Of a DNA stretch of 64,000 bases, positions 7,310 through 15,292 are shown one piece after another; the first letter of the stretch is position 1, and every line of letters begins with the position of its first letter. Origin of the DNA: Chloroflexota bacterium (GTDB lineage: Bacteria; Chloroflexota; Anaerolineae; Promineifilales; Promineifilaceae). The DNA lies in the NCBI GenBank assembly GCA_022616275.1, contig JAKEFB010000046.1, positions 1 to 64,000 of the forward strand. Reading direction: 5' to 3'. The position numbers were made by a program, and so were the translations under genes. The notes under the pieces are model-generated. The model did not search any database and was not told where the DNA came from. It saw only the letters and a list, made by a program, of their open reading frames with translations.

Positions 7310-9997
7310 ATGAGTCCTAAACAGCACAGTGACAAATACGGCGAACTGCGCACATCTCTTGGAAAACTACCCTACATTAGCGCCTCCCAGGTCGAGCAAT
7401 GGGTCCAGTTACAGCAGACGATAGACGCCAGCCGCGATTACCTCATCCGGGCCGTCCCCCAGGCCCAGCAAAGCGTGGACGAAGCGCAAAAAATTCTGGC
7501 CCAACGCACCTATACTCTCGTCTTCTTCGGCGGCACGGGCGTGGGCAAGAGCACGCTCATTAACGCCCTGCTCAGCCGCAACCTGCTGCCCACCGGGGCC
7601 GTTACCGCCGTCACCGGCACGATCATTTACATCGAGCAGGCGGCCGAGGGCGAGGCCGAGTCCCTGACCCTGAGTTATTGGGGCCGGGACGAATTTGCCA
7701 GCCGCGTCCGCCGCCTCTGCCAGTTAGCCGGCATCGAGGGCTTTGACGTCACCAACGCCGGAGAGCGGGACCAGGCTCGCGAGACCATCCAGAAGATGAA
7801 GGAAGACAGCCGCGACGAGGCCAAGACCGAGCAGGATGAGTACCTGGACATCCTGGTAGACTGTCTGGATACCTACGAGGCCCACAAAGACCTCTTCACC
7901 AACGGGCCACCTCCGCCCCAGGCCTTTGCCCTGGACAACGAAGAAGCCCTGACCCACCTGCGCGAAGATGGTTTCAAGGGCAGCAAGAAGCGCCAGATCC
8001 GTCTGGTCAAGTCGGCTACCTTTAAGCTCCAGCCACGCGCCGGCCAGCCTAACCTGCTCATGAACGGCTATCTGCGTATTGTAGACGTGCCGGGCCTGGG
8101 CGCGGGGATGCGCCTTCACGAGGCCATTACCCTGGAGGAAATGAAGCGCGAAGACGCCATGATTGTCCTGGTCACCGACGCCGGCCGGCAGCGGGTGGAC
8201 GAAATGAAATCCCTCTCGGCCGTCAACTGGATCAAGGAAAACCGGCTCTTTGGCCTCAGCGGCAGCGACCTGGACGAGGCAGCGGCCAAAATCTTCCTGG
8301 CCGTCAACGGGGCCAACGTGCGCCAGGCTTTCGACCGGCTGAACGCCGGCCTGCCGGAAAGCGAGCGGGAAGTCAAAGAAGTGACCCGCTACATTGCCCC
8401 CAATTACTGGGAGCGGTACGAAAACCGGGGCAGCAACCGGCCGTACTTCCTGATCATGGCCCCACCGGCCCTTTACGTTCAGGACCCCGACCACGCGCCG
8501 GCCGAGTTTGCCAGCGAGACCGAGCGCATCCTCAAGGTCTTTGCCGACCAGTTGGGCAACGTGGACAAGAGCGACCCGCTCAACCCGGACACGAAGGAAG
8601 CGCTCCTGGCGCTGAGCGAGGTGCCCTTGCTGCGGCAGCGGCTGATTGATTTCATCCAGACCGAGCGAGTCCGCGGCCAGTTGCGCGAAGCCAGCACCCG
8701 CGTCCGCAACGCCCTGCAATCGCTGCGCTTCTACTACGAAAAACAACTGGCCGCCCGGGGCGTTCACCCACCCTTTGCCAGTAGCTGGCAAAGCCTGCAA
8801 GAACGGCGTTACGAAAACGTCCTGGCCCGGCAGCAGAAAGAGTTGCCGCGCGCCTTCCACGCCGCTCTGTTAGAGTTAAGCCAGCGCACCAACAGTAAAG
8901 AGCGTTTCCGCAACCTGTTGCAGCCCACTTTAAGCGGCGTGCGCAGCATGGTCCAGGACGCCGTCCAGCGCGAGGTAGAAACGCTACTGGAAAGTTACGG
9001 GACCGAGCATTGGGACGACCGCGACGTGACTTACGACAACCTGGTCTGGGGCACCAGCGGCATTGAAGTGCCGATCAAGCGCATCCTTTACCAGGTGGAG
9101 TTGGTGATGCAGGAAGCGGTGTCTAACTTTATGCCGGAAGTGGCCGAAGTCATGGCCAGCGAGCTGCAACGCACCCTGGAAGGCCACGACGTGCTCGGCC
9201 GCTTGCAGCGGTCCACCTACGGCCAGGCCTACAACTACACCCTGCCGGGCGACCCTGGCGCGGTCTACAACCTGGAAGAGGCCTACCAGCGCCTGGTCGA
9301 GCGGGTCGGCCAGAGTTTCCGCCACGTCTGCCAGCAGGCGACCATGTACGAGCTGGTCAAGCCGGAACGCTCCATTCACCACCGCGTCCGGGAAGGCGAA
9401 CAAGAACTGGCCCTGCCTGAAGACGACCGGCTGCTGGACGTGGTCCTGCACGGCGTAGACATCGTTCGCCGCGAGCTGGCCAGCCAGGCCCAGGCTGTTC
9501 TTAACAGCTCGGCCGCCCAGCGGGTGCGCGGCGCGGTCAACGCCACCAGTGGCGGCGCGGCCGAGCCGGAAGTGGCCCAGGAAGATATTGTCATCAACAT
9601 TCTCGACGGCAGCCCGGCGGCCGGCGAGGTAGACATCCGGCTGCCCGGCGAATCTGCCCCCGGCGGCTACGGCGACCTGGAAACGAGCTACGCCGAAAAG
9701 CTGGACAACATCGCCCTCAAGACCAACAAAATCTTCAGCGAGATCATCAACGACCTGTTCAGCGACGACGAGTTGCTGCCCCGCCTGCGCCGTCTCTTCT
9801 GGCTGGAAGCGACCCGGGTGGAGCGGGACTTCAACAACCACCTGGTCAAGCCGATGATCAAGCAGCACGACCGCAACCTGCACAAGGACGAGCTGCGCCA
9901 GGCGATGGAAATTGACCTGGAAACCGTCTCCGACGTGGAAGAGTTGATGCGCGTCTGGGATGGCCTGCACAAGCTGGAAGCGAAGTTGCCGGTCTGA
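7310..9997 (+). CDS. Dynamin-like large GTPase
   Basis: 895 residues with a G1 motif GGTGVGKST at 74-82 following a beta strand. A switch-I-like Thr cluster follows ('GAVTAVTGTIIYI'), and G3 is DVPG near residue 259. The long helical C-terminal part (about 480-895) is what bacterial dynamin-like proteins use for a stalk; no clear transmembrane paddle is seen. The G4 motif is not a canonical NKxD. ATG 7310 is chosen because GAAGGAAGG precedes it; upstream in-frame codons to 7199 have no ribosome-binding site. It ends 94 bp before the ubiquitin-pathway island, all on one strand, so it may remodel the membrane at which that system acts (inference). Confidence 0.75.
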   Translation: MSPKQHSDKYGELRTSLGKLPYISASQVEQWVQLQQTIDASRDYLIRAVPQAQQSVDEAQKILAQRTYTLVFFGGTGVGKSTLINALLSRNLLPTGAVTAVTGTIIYIEQAAEGEAESLTLSYWGRDEFASRVRRLCQLAGIEGFDVTNAGERDQARETIQKMKEDSRDEAKTEQDEYLDILVDCLDTYEAHKDLFTNGPPPPQAFALDNEEALTHLREDGFKGSKKRQIRLVKSATFKLQPRAGQPNLLMNGYLRIVDVPGLGAGMRLHEAITLEEMKREDAMIVLVTDAGRQRVDEMKSLSAVNWIKENRLFGLSGSDLDEAAAKIFLAVNGANVRQAFDRLNAGLPESEREVKEVTRYIAPNYWERYENRGSNRPYFLIMAPPALYVQDPDHAPAEFASETERILKVFADQLGNVDKSDPLNPDTKEALLALSEVPLLRQRLIDFIQTERVRGQLREASTRVRNALQSLRFYYEKQLAARGVHPPFASSWQSLQERRYENVLARQQKELPRAFHAALLELSQRTNSKERFRNLLQPTLSGVRSMVQDAVQREVETLLESYGTEHWDDRDVTYDNLVWGTSGIEVPIKRILYQVELVMQEAVSNFMPEVAEVMASELQRTLEGHDVLGRLQRSTYGQAYNYTLPGDPGAVYNLEEAYQRLVERVGQSFRHVCQQATMYELVKPERSIHHRVREGEQELALPEDDRLLDVVLHGVDIVRRELASQAQAVLNSSAAQRVRGAVNATSGGAAEPEVAQEDIVINILDGSPAAGEVDIRLPGESAPGGYGDLETSYAEKLDNIALKTNKIFSEIINDLFSDDELLPRLRRLFWLEATRVERDFNNHLVKPMIKQHDRNLHKDELRQAMEIDLETVSDVEELMRVWDGLHKLEAKLPV

Positions 9998-10000
9998 TGT

Positions 10001-10074
10001 GAGTTTGCGAGTTAGCGAGTCTGCGAGTTGGCGAGTTGGCGAGTTTGCAAGTGCGCAAGCAGGCAAATGGCAAG
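10001..10074 (+). repeat. 8-bp tandem repeat (GAGTTTGC family, about 9 units)
   Basis: Units GAGTTTGC, GAGTTAGC, GAGTCTGC, GAGTTGGC, GAGTTGGC, GAGTTTGC, then AAGTGCGC, AAGCAGGC. The array fills the gap between the GTPase stop and the next start. The same unit recurs at 54,231-54,295 and, as its complement, at 58,455-58,550. Confidence 0.85.
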
Positions 10075-10090
10075 AGGATAAACGATTTTC

Positions 10091-11308
10091 ATGACAGAAG
10101 ATTCTGCTCTTCAAACGATTCAATCGCTGCCGGACAGCCAGCACCTGGCTGCTTTTGCCGGCCGGCTGCGGGAGTGGCTGGTTAGCGACCTGAACAGCGG
10201 GGGGGAAAATCCCCCGGAGTTCACCGAGTCGCGGGCCAAAGCGCTGCTGCGCGCCGCCGCGGCCGTTGACGACCCGACCCTGAACGACTTTGCCCGGCTG
10301 GTGGAAAACGATTCGGTCGCCCGGGTGGCCCTCTACGATCTGCTCAAGGACAGCGCCCTGGGCGTCGAGCCGCAAGTGGCCGCCCTGGCCGGGCCGAGCC
10401 CGGCCGGCTCCGCCGCACTGGCCACGATTCCCTGGCTGTCGCTGGCCGTGGCCGCCTTTGCCTGGAAAAGTGGCTATCTGCTCCACCAGCTCGACCCGGC
10501 CTCGCCTCCCGGCGCCCATAGCCCGGCCGGACAACTCCTGAAACGGGCCGCCCATTACCTGCGCCAGCAGGTACAGCGCAGCGCCACCGAGCGCGACAAG
10601 CTGGGCCGCAAGCTGAGCCAGGCGCCGGCCGGGGCGCGTAGCCTGGAAGCGTTGCGCCCAGAAGCGCCTATTGCCCCGCTGCCGCCCCACTTCCGGCCGC
10701 CCATTCCCGTGCGTTACCCGGAAGTGGCCCGCGAGATGATACAGGTAGACCCGGCCGAATCGCCGCCGGCCACTCCCGCCCGGGGCGAGCCGCTGGTCAT
10801 TACCAACGAGGATTTGCCGGCCGAGCCGCGGCCGCCTGACGCCCCGGTGCGCATGCCGCCGATCACCATCGGCCAGGAACAGTTGACCCCCGAACGCCGC
10901 CGGCCGCCCACTCCCCTGCCCGGTTCGGCCGTGCTCATGCCCAATTCGTCGGTCGAGTCCCGGCCGAGCCTGACCGTGGCCTTGCGGCAAATGTTGGGCC
11001 AGGAGGAAATGAAGACAACCAAGCTGCACATCCTGGTCCAGGAATACCCGGACGGCCCCGGCCTGTACGGCCTGCAGGTGCGCGTCACCTGCCACGGCAT
11101 CAAAAGCTACGTGGCCGGTACCACCGACCGCGAGGGCAAGTTTGTCTGCGAGCTGCCTGTTCGCCTGCATGCCGGCCTGACCTACGACGTGGACGTGACC
11201 TGGCCGCGCGACGCCGGCGGCGACGTCGAGCGCAAATCCATCACCCTCAACGCCGACCGGACCTACTTTACTTTGCCCTTCTACCGCCGCTTGAACGCGC
11301 AAGGCTAA
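10091..11308 (+). CDS. Protein of unknown function with Pro-rich linker and Ig/prealbumin-like C-terminal domain
   Basis: 405 residues with three parts: a helical N-terminal region (1-175), a Pro/Arg-rich linker (180-290), and a C-terminal beta-rich domain (308-405). The last resembles carboxypeptidase-regulatory or prealbumin-like folds ('LYGLQVRVTCHGIKSYVAG', 'GLTYDVDVTW'). The linker holds two copies of a short peptide, 'PLVITNEDLP' (234-243) and 'PPITIGQEQLTP' (256-267). Versions of it recur in the CAP and RING proteins downstream, which is my reason for counting this gene in the island. No signal peptide, catalytic motif or named family is recognised. A scaffold or target of the Ubl pathway is one possibility, but this is inference. 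Confidence 0.6.
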   Translation: MTEDSALQTIQSLPDSQHLAAFAGRLREWLVSDLNSGGENPPEFTESRAKALLRAAAAVDDPTLNDFARLVENDSVARVALYDLLKDSALGVEPQVAALAGPSPAGSAALATIPWLSLAVAAFAWKSGYLLHQLDPASPPGAHSPAGQLLKRAAHYLRQQVQRSATERDKLGRKLSQAPAGARSLEALRPEAPIAPLPPHFRPPIPVRYPEVAREMIQVDPAESPPATPARGEPLVITNEDLPAEPRPPDAPVRMPPITIGQEQLTPERRRPPTPLPGSAVLMPNSSVESRPSLTVALRQMLGQEEMKTTKLHILVQEYPDGPGLYGLQVRVTCHGIKSYVAGTTDREGKFVCELPVRLHAGLTYDVDVTWPRDAGGDVERKSITLNADRTYFTLPFYRRLNAQG

Positions 11309-11410
11309 GGGGCAAGGGGCAAGTATGCAAGGAGGCAAGGGGCAAGTGGCAAGTGCTGTGCATACTCGCAAACTCGCTACCTGACACATGACACGTGATA
11401 CTTGACACAT
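11300..11410 (+). repeat. Mixed 7/8-bp repeat array
   Basis: GGGGCAA, GGGGCAA and GTGGCAA-type units are followed by CTGACAC, ATGACAC, GTGATAC and TTGACAC. The array starts at the stop codon of the preceding gene and runs to within a few bases of the CAP-protein start. Confidence 0.75.
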
Positions 11411-11414
11411 CCAC

Positions 11415-12089
11415 ATGAGTGACGACTGGCTGCAACTGACCGAAGAAGACATTGCCCGCGCCCAGCGGCTGACCCGCGCCCGGCCGGTGATGACCGAGAT
11501 TATCACCATTACGCGAGACGAGATTCCGGCCGAGCCGCCACCGGCCCCGCCCCGGCGCAATGAAGCCATCTTGACCATTACCCGGGAAGATTTGACGCCC
11601 ACCCCACCCCAGGCCAGCACGACGGCCGATTTGCGGGAGCTGGAGACGCTGATGTTTGCCCTGGTCAACACCGCCCGGCAGCACAACCTGCCCGGCTGGC
11701 TGGGCACGGCCCGCCTGAAGTGGCACGACGGCCTGGCGGCCGTCGCTCGGGGCCACTCGGCCGACATGCTGCGCCGCCAGTACGTGGCCCACGTGACGCC
11801 CGAAGGAATCACCGCTGCCCGCCGCATTGAGCGCCACGGCGTTGGCTACGTGGCCTGTGGCGAAAACATCGGCATCGTCTACGGCGAAACGACCAACATG
11901 GCCCAGGCCGTCCACGACATCCACAACGCCTTCATGAACCAGCCCCGCAGCCTGACCAACCACCGCGGCAACCTGCTCAACCCCATCTGGACCCACGTCG
12001 GCATCGGCGTGGCCTACACCCCCGACGGCTCCCTGGTCGCCACCCAAAACTTCATCTCCGCCCCGGCCGCCCGGCTGCGAGGGCGATAG
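11415..12089 (+). CDS. CAP (SCP/PR-1) domain protein without signal peptide
   Basis: 224 residues. The CAP core spans about 75-224 with the family landmarks 'RGHSADM', 'HVTPEG', 'CGENIG' and 'WTHVGIGVAY', including two histidines and a Glu of the usual cavity. CAP proteins are normally exported, but residues 1-70 here are acidic/Pro-rich and carry no hydrophobic signal. Instead they hold three repeats of one short peptide: 'LQLTEEDIA' (6-14), 'IITITRDEI' (29-37) and 'ILTITREDL' (52-60). The first closely matches the N-terminus of the RING-like protein at 16,451. The E1 gene follows after 25 bp. A cytosolic role inside the Ubl system is inferred. Confidence 0.82.
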   Translation: MSDDWLQLTEEDIARAQRLTRARPVMTEIITITRDEIPAEPPPAPPRRNEAILTITREDLTPTPPQASTTADLRELETLMFALVNTARQHNLPGWLGTARLKWHDGLAAVARGHSADMLRRQYVAHVTPEGITAARRIERHGVGYVACGENIGIVYGETTNMAQAVHDIHNAFMNQPRSLTNHRGNLLNPIWTHVGIGVAYTPDGSLVATQNFISAPAARLRGR

Positions 12090-12113
12090 GGGTGTACTCG
12101 CTAAGGAAAGTGT

Positions 12114-13289
12114 ATGACCGAAACCATCATCATTACCGACCCCGACACCGACCGCTACCACACGTTTGGCTACATCAGTTGGTGGCAGCAGGAGGTGGTG
12201 CGCCAGGCCACCATCCTGGTGGTTGGCGCCGGCGCGCTCGGCAACGAAGTGATTAAGAACCTGGCCCTCATGGGCATTGGCAACCTGCTCATTGCCGATT
12301 TCGACACCATCGAGGACAGCAACCTGAGCCGCTCGGTGCTCTTTCGCACCACGGATCGCGGCCGGCGCAAAGCCGAAGTCGCCGCCGCGGCCGTCAAAGA
12401 GCTGAACCCGGACGTTAACGTTAAGGCCTGGCACGGCGACATCAACTACGAGATGGGCCTGGGCGTTTTTCGCCACGTGGACGCCGTCATCGGTTGCCTG
12501 GACAACCGCGAGGCGCGCCTGTCGCTGAACCGCTTTAGCTGGGCCACCGGCCGGCCCTGGGTGGACGGCGCCATCCAGGAGCTGATGGGCATTGTCCGCG
12601 TCTTCTGGCCTGGCCAGGGGGCCTGCTACGAATGCACCCTCACCGACCAGGACTACCAGTTGATCAGCCTGCGCTACTCCTGCCCGCTGCTGGCCCGCGA
12701 AAATATCCTCCAGGGCAAAGTGCCCACCACCCCTACCAGCGCCTCCATCGTCGCCGCCTTCCAGACCCAGGAAGCGCTCAAGCTCATTCATGGCCTGGAG
12801 GTCCAGCCGGGCAAGGCGCTGATGATCAACGGCCTGACCAACGACGTCTACACCACTGAGTACCCGGTCAAAGAAGAGTGTCTCAGCCATTCCCGGCTGG
12901 AACCCATCGAAGAGCTGCCCGGCGCCACCGCCACCGGCGCCACCCTGTGCGACCTGTTGAACCTGGCCCGGGAGCGCCTGGGACCGGAAAGTGTGCTAGA
13001 ATTCGACAGCGAAATGGTCGTCGCCATGCGCTGCCCGGAGTGCGGCCGGGAGACGCCCGTTTTCAAACGAATGGCCCGGCTCTACGAGAGCGAGTTCGCC
13101 TGCCCGGCCTGCGGCGGCCGGCGCGAGATGCGCCTCACTCACCGCCTCACCGGCGACGAAGAGTACCTGGACCTTTCCCTGGCCGATTTTGACGTGCCGC
13201 CGCTGGCCATCATTCGCGCCCGCAACGGCCGGGAGCGGCTCTATCTGGAATTGACCGGCGACAAAGAAATCTTTTTACGCTTTAAGTGA
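12114..13289 (+). CDS. E1-like ubiquitin-activating enzyme (ThiF/MoeB/UBA fold)
   Basis: 391 residues. The Rossmann-type adenylation domain shows GAGALG at 38-43, D62 and D64 in 'IADFDTIEDSNLSR', R73, K86, and 'CLDNREAR' with D130, all standard E1/ThiF ATP and Mg contacts. C190 in 'RYSCPLL' is the likely thioester cysteine. Zinc-type pairs are C171/C174 plus a later 'CPECG...CPACG' ribbon, an insertion not found in plain MoeB. The C-terminal part may bind E2. It would adenylate the C-terminal Gly of the Ubl encoded next (after 115 bp holding a 42-bp palindrome) and pass it to the E2. The N-terminus, 'TETIIITDPD', resembles the short island peptide. Confidence 0.92.
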   Translation: MTETIIITDPDTDRYHTFGYISWWQQEVVRQATILVVGAGALGNEVIKNLALMGIGNLLIADFDTIEDSNLSRSVLFRTTDRGRRKAEVAAAAVKELNPDVNVKAWHGDINYEMGLGVFRHVDAVIGCLDNREARLSLNRFSWATGRPWVDGAIQELMGIVRVFWPGQGACYECTLTDQDYQLISLRYSCPLLARENILQGKVPTTPTSASIVAAFQTQEALKLIHGLEVQPGKALMINGLTNDVYTTEYPVKEECLSHSRLEPIEELPGATATGATLCDLLNLARERLGPESVLEFDSEMVVAMRCPECGRETPVFKRMARLYESEFACPACGGRREMRLTHRLTGDEEYLDLSLADFDVPPLAIIRARNGRERLYLELTGDKEIFLRFK

Positions 13290-13291
13290 GG

Positions 13292-13333
13292 TTAGGTTGC
13301 AGGTGTCAGAGCGCTCTGACACCTGCAACCTAA
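13292..13333 (+). repeat. Perfect 42-bp palindrome between E1 and Ubl genes
   Basis: Left arm 13,292-13,312 and right arm 13,313-13,333 are exact reverse complements with no loop bases. It contains the GTGTCAG heptamer used in the tandem arrays. As RNA it would form a long hairpin that could terminate the E1 message or protect the 5' end of a Ubl transcript. Confidence 0.85.
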
Positions 13334-13403
13334 TAGCCCCAATTCTCGTAATACCTTTCAATACCTGTTATGTAAGCAACAATGGAGGCTTTAGTTAGTA
13401 AAA

Positions 13404-13670
13404 ATGGCTAGTGTGAAAGTAATCATCTACGACCCGACTGGCTCGAAGAAAACCCCGGTTGAGCTACCGGATGACGTGCCGATGCGCCGCCTGATCCCGG
13501 CCCTGGTCAGCAAGATGGGCCTGCCCACCAACCAGGGGGCCAACCCCATCACCTATCGCCTGGACCACCGGGCCTCCGGCAAGCGCCTGGCCGACGATGA
13601 TTCCCTGAGCGACGCCGGCGTATCCGAAGACGACATCCTCAGCCTGTTCCCGGAAGTAACGGCCGGCTAA
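13404..13670 (+). CDS. YukD/EsaB-like ubiquitin-like protein ending in free Gly
   Basis: 88 residues with a beta-grasp pattern: strand 'VKVIIYDPTG', second strand, helix 'MRRLIPALVSKMG', strand 'YRLDHRASGKRL', and the ubiquitin-like turn 'LSDAGVSEDDILSLFPEV'. The chain stops at '...EVTAG', so the C-terminal glycine is already exposed and needs no peptidase maturation. Length and the 'DDDSLSDAGV' segment fit the YukD-like class. A GGAGG lies rather far from the ATG (about 15 bases), so the start region may be unusual. The flanking genes (E1 before, E2 after) make it the conjugated modifier. No ESX/type VII secretion genes occur in the window. Confidence 0.88.
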   Translation: MASVKVIIYDPTGSKKTPVELPDDVPMRRLIPALVSKMGLPTNQGANPITYRLDHRASGKRLADDDSLSDAGVSEDDILSLFPEVTAG

Positions 13671-13688
13671 CGGAGTTGGAGTTTTGGT

Positions 13689-13740
13689 AACTGCTCAGGC
13701 CGGTCATGAGACCGGCCACAGCTAGAGAGGCTGAGTAGTT
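13689..13740 (+). repeat. Nested hairpin after the Ubl gene; interspersed repeat copy 2 (13,698-13,732)
   Basis: The outer stem AACTGCTCAG pairs with CTGAGTAGTT and the inner stem GGCCGGTC with GACCGGCC (loop ATGA). The inner part is the interspersed repeat also seen at 1245-1280. Together with the 42-bp palindrome upstream it brackets the Ubl gene with strong RNA structures. Confidence 0.75.
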
Positions 13741-13766
13741 ACGAGTTTTGAGTTAGAGTTAAACCT

Positions 13767-14303
13767 ATGTCTTTCGACATTCGCGAAACCCGGTTGCGCA
13801 ACGACCATAACCGCCTGCGTGACCTGGTCAACCGCAGCGATCTCATCCATATCATGGCCACCGAAGGTGAGCCGCCGGAGAAATATCTGATCCGGTTCAC
13901 CTGCCGGGGTGTGGAAAAGCTGTCTCCGGGCGGAACGCCGGTTTACCGGGAGTTGCACGAAGTCAGCATCTACCTGCACGCCGAGTACCCGCTCAAGCAG
14001 CCACAGTTGAAATGGCTCACCCCCATTTTCCATCCCAACATTCACAGCACGGGGGCGGTCTGCATCGGGGCCTGGTGGCCGGCCAAGACGCTGGATGAAC
14101 TGCTGTTAACCCTGGGCGAGATGGTGCAGTATAAAAACCTCGGCCCCAAGGATCCGATGAACTCCAAGGCGGCCGCCTGGGCGCTACGCAATAAGCACCT
14201 CTTCCCCATAGACAGCCGGCCGCTCAAGGGCCAGTCGCTGGAAGACCAGATCGTGATCATGATGGACGAGGAAACGAATGACCTCGGCATCAACATCCTC
14301 TGA
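13767..14303 (+). CDS. E2-like ubiquitin-conjugating enzyme
   Basis: 178 residues with a clear UBC fold. 'YPLKQPQLKWLTPIFHPNIH' is followed by 'GAVCIGAWWPAKTLDELLL', then 'LGPKDPMNSKAAAWALRN'. The HPN motif is H89-P90-N91 and the catalytic cysteine is C99. The eight-residue step from Asn to Cys equals that of eukaryotic E2s, and 'W-PA-T' plus the 'DP' segment also match. The enzyme would accept the Ubl from E1 as a thioester and transfer it to lysines. The JAB gene overlaps its 3' end by 26 bp, so the two are translationally coupled. The C-terminal acidic tail (about 160-178) is extra relative to a minimal UBC. Confidence 0.93.
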   Translation: MSFDIRETRLRNDHNRLRDLVNRSDLIHIMATEGEPPEKYLIRFTCRGVEKLSPGGTPVYRELHEVSIYLHAEYPLKQPQLKWLTPIFHPNIHSTGAVCIGAWWPAKTLDELLLTLGEMVQYKNLGPKDPMNSKAAAWALRNKHLFPIDSRPLKGQSLEDQIVIMMDEETNDLGINIL

Positions 14304-15219
14304 TCTGGCCGCCGCCAGGGAAGCCAACCCCTCGGGAGGGCAACCTGTCACCGCCCAGCCTGTTGTCGGGCAGCAGGCTACGGTGACGGCCGGCCGGCCG
14401 GAGCTGGAAGGATTGCCGCAGCGACCGGCCCGGCCCGGCGGGTTGAACGGCGCGGCCGTCCATCTGCACGGCCGTGAGCCGGCCCCTGGCCAGGTACAGG
14501 TCACCGTTGGCCAGGCCGCGCTGCGGCAAATTGAGGCCCACGGGGCCAGCAACCTGCGCAGCGAAGTGGGCGGCGTCTTGCTCGGCCACGCCAGCCAGGA
14601 TAACGGCCGGATTGTAGTCGAAGTCCTGGCCGCCTTGCCGGTCGTCACCGACGACCACGGCCCCGTCCACTTTACCTTCACCGCCGACGCCTGGGCCCAG
14701 TTGCACCAGGACCGCACTGCCCGCTACCCGACCTTGCAGATCGTCGGCTGGTTCCACACCCACCCTGACCTGGGCGTCTTTTATTCGTCCGACGATGTGG
14801 TCGTCCACTCGGTCGCCTTCGTCCTGCCCTGGCACGTCGGCCTGGTGCTGGACCCGGTGCGCAACGAGGGCTCTTTCTTTGGCTGGCAGCCCGGCCCGGC
14901 CGGCGCGCCCGGCGACACGCCGGGCGACGACACGCCGGACAGCGATACATCCGGCGGCGAGCCGGAGTACGAGCTGGCCCCGCTGAATGGTTATTATGAA
15001 CTCCTGGACGAACAGGCCGGCAGCGTGGCCAACTGGCGGGTGGTCAGGACGACCGTCTGGCGCCAGGGGGCGCCGGATGGCTTCCTGGCCAGCCAGGTCT
15101 ACCTGCCGTCCACCGGCTGGCCGGCCCTGCCGCCGATCAGCCCCTGGGTGGGCGCGATCCTGGGCGGCCTCAGCCTGCTCATTAGTTTAATTCTGCTGCT
15201 GGAGCGGCTGCTTAACTAA
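14278..15219 (+). CDS. JAMM/JAB-domain isopeptidase with C-terminal membrane anchor
   Basis: 313 residues. The metalloprotease motif is complete: E96 in 'SEVGGVLLG', H160 and H162 in 'FHTHPDLGVFYSSDD', S170 and D173 (HxH-x7-S-x2-D). The N-terminal 60 residues are low-complexity. The last 25 residues ('ISPWVGAILGGLSLLISLIL' and on) form one transmembrane helix, giving a tail-anchored enzyme facing the cytosol. It overlaps the E2 gene by 26 bp in another frame. The role is removal of the Ubl from conjugates, probably at the membrane. The Ubl itself needs no trimming, so deconjugation is likelier than maturation. Confidence 0.92.
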   Translation: MTSASTSSDLAAAREANPSGGQPVTAQPVVGQQATVTAGRPELEGLPQRPARPGGLNGAAVHLHGREPAPGQVQVTVGQAALRQIEAHGASNLRSEVGGVLLGHASQDNGRIVVEVLAALPVVTDDHGPVHFTFTADAWAQLHQDRTARYPTLQIVGWFHTHPDLGVFYSSDDVVVHSVAFVLPWHVGLVLDPVRNEGSFFGWQPGPAGAPGDTPGDDTPDSDTSGGEPEYELAPLNGYYELLDEQAGSVANWRVVRTTVWRQGAPDGFLASQVYLPSTGWPALPPISPWVGAILGGLSLLISLILLLERLLN

Positions 15220-15282
15220 GTGTCAGGTGTCAAGTGTCAAGTGTCACGTTCTACTTGGCACTTGACACCTGACACTTGACAC
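15220..15282 (+). repeat. 7-bp tandem array folding on itself (GTGTCAN x4, loop, NTGACAC x4)
   Basis: Four GTGTCAG/A/C units, one GTTCTAC unit, then TTGGCAC, TTGACAC, CTGACAC, TTGACAC: nine 7-base units starting the base after the stop codon. The second half is the reverse complement of the first, so the RNA forms a long hairpin between the two JAB genes. Confidence 0.9.
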
Positions 15283-15292
15283 GGAACACAAG

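Noticed and set aside
8984..12890. Very long minus-strand open frames (947 and 540 codons) opposite the GTPase and E1 region
   Set aside because: They lie antisense to genes with clear domains, show Arg/Gly/Ala-rich shadow composition and match no family. High GC removes stops in the complementary frame.
13404..13670. YukD/EsaB component of a type VII secretion system
   Set aside because: No EssC-type ATPase, WXG100 or EccD genes nearby; the flanking E1 and E2 argue for a conjugated modifier.
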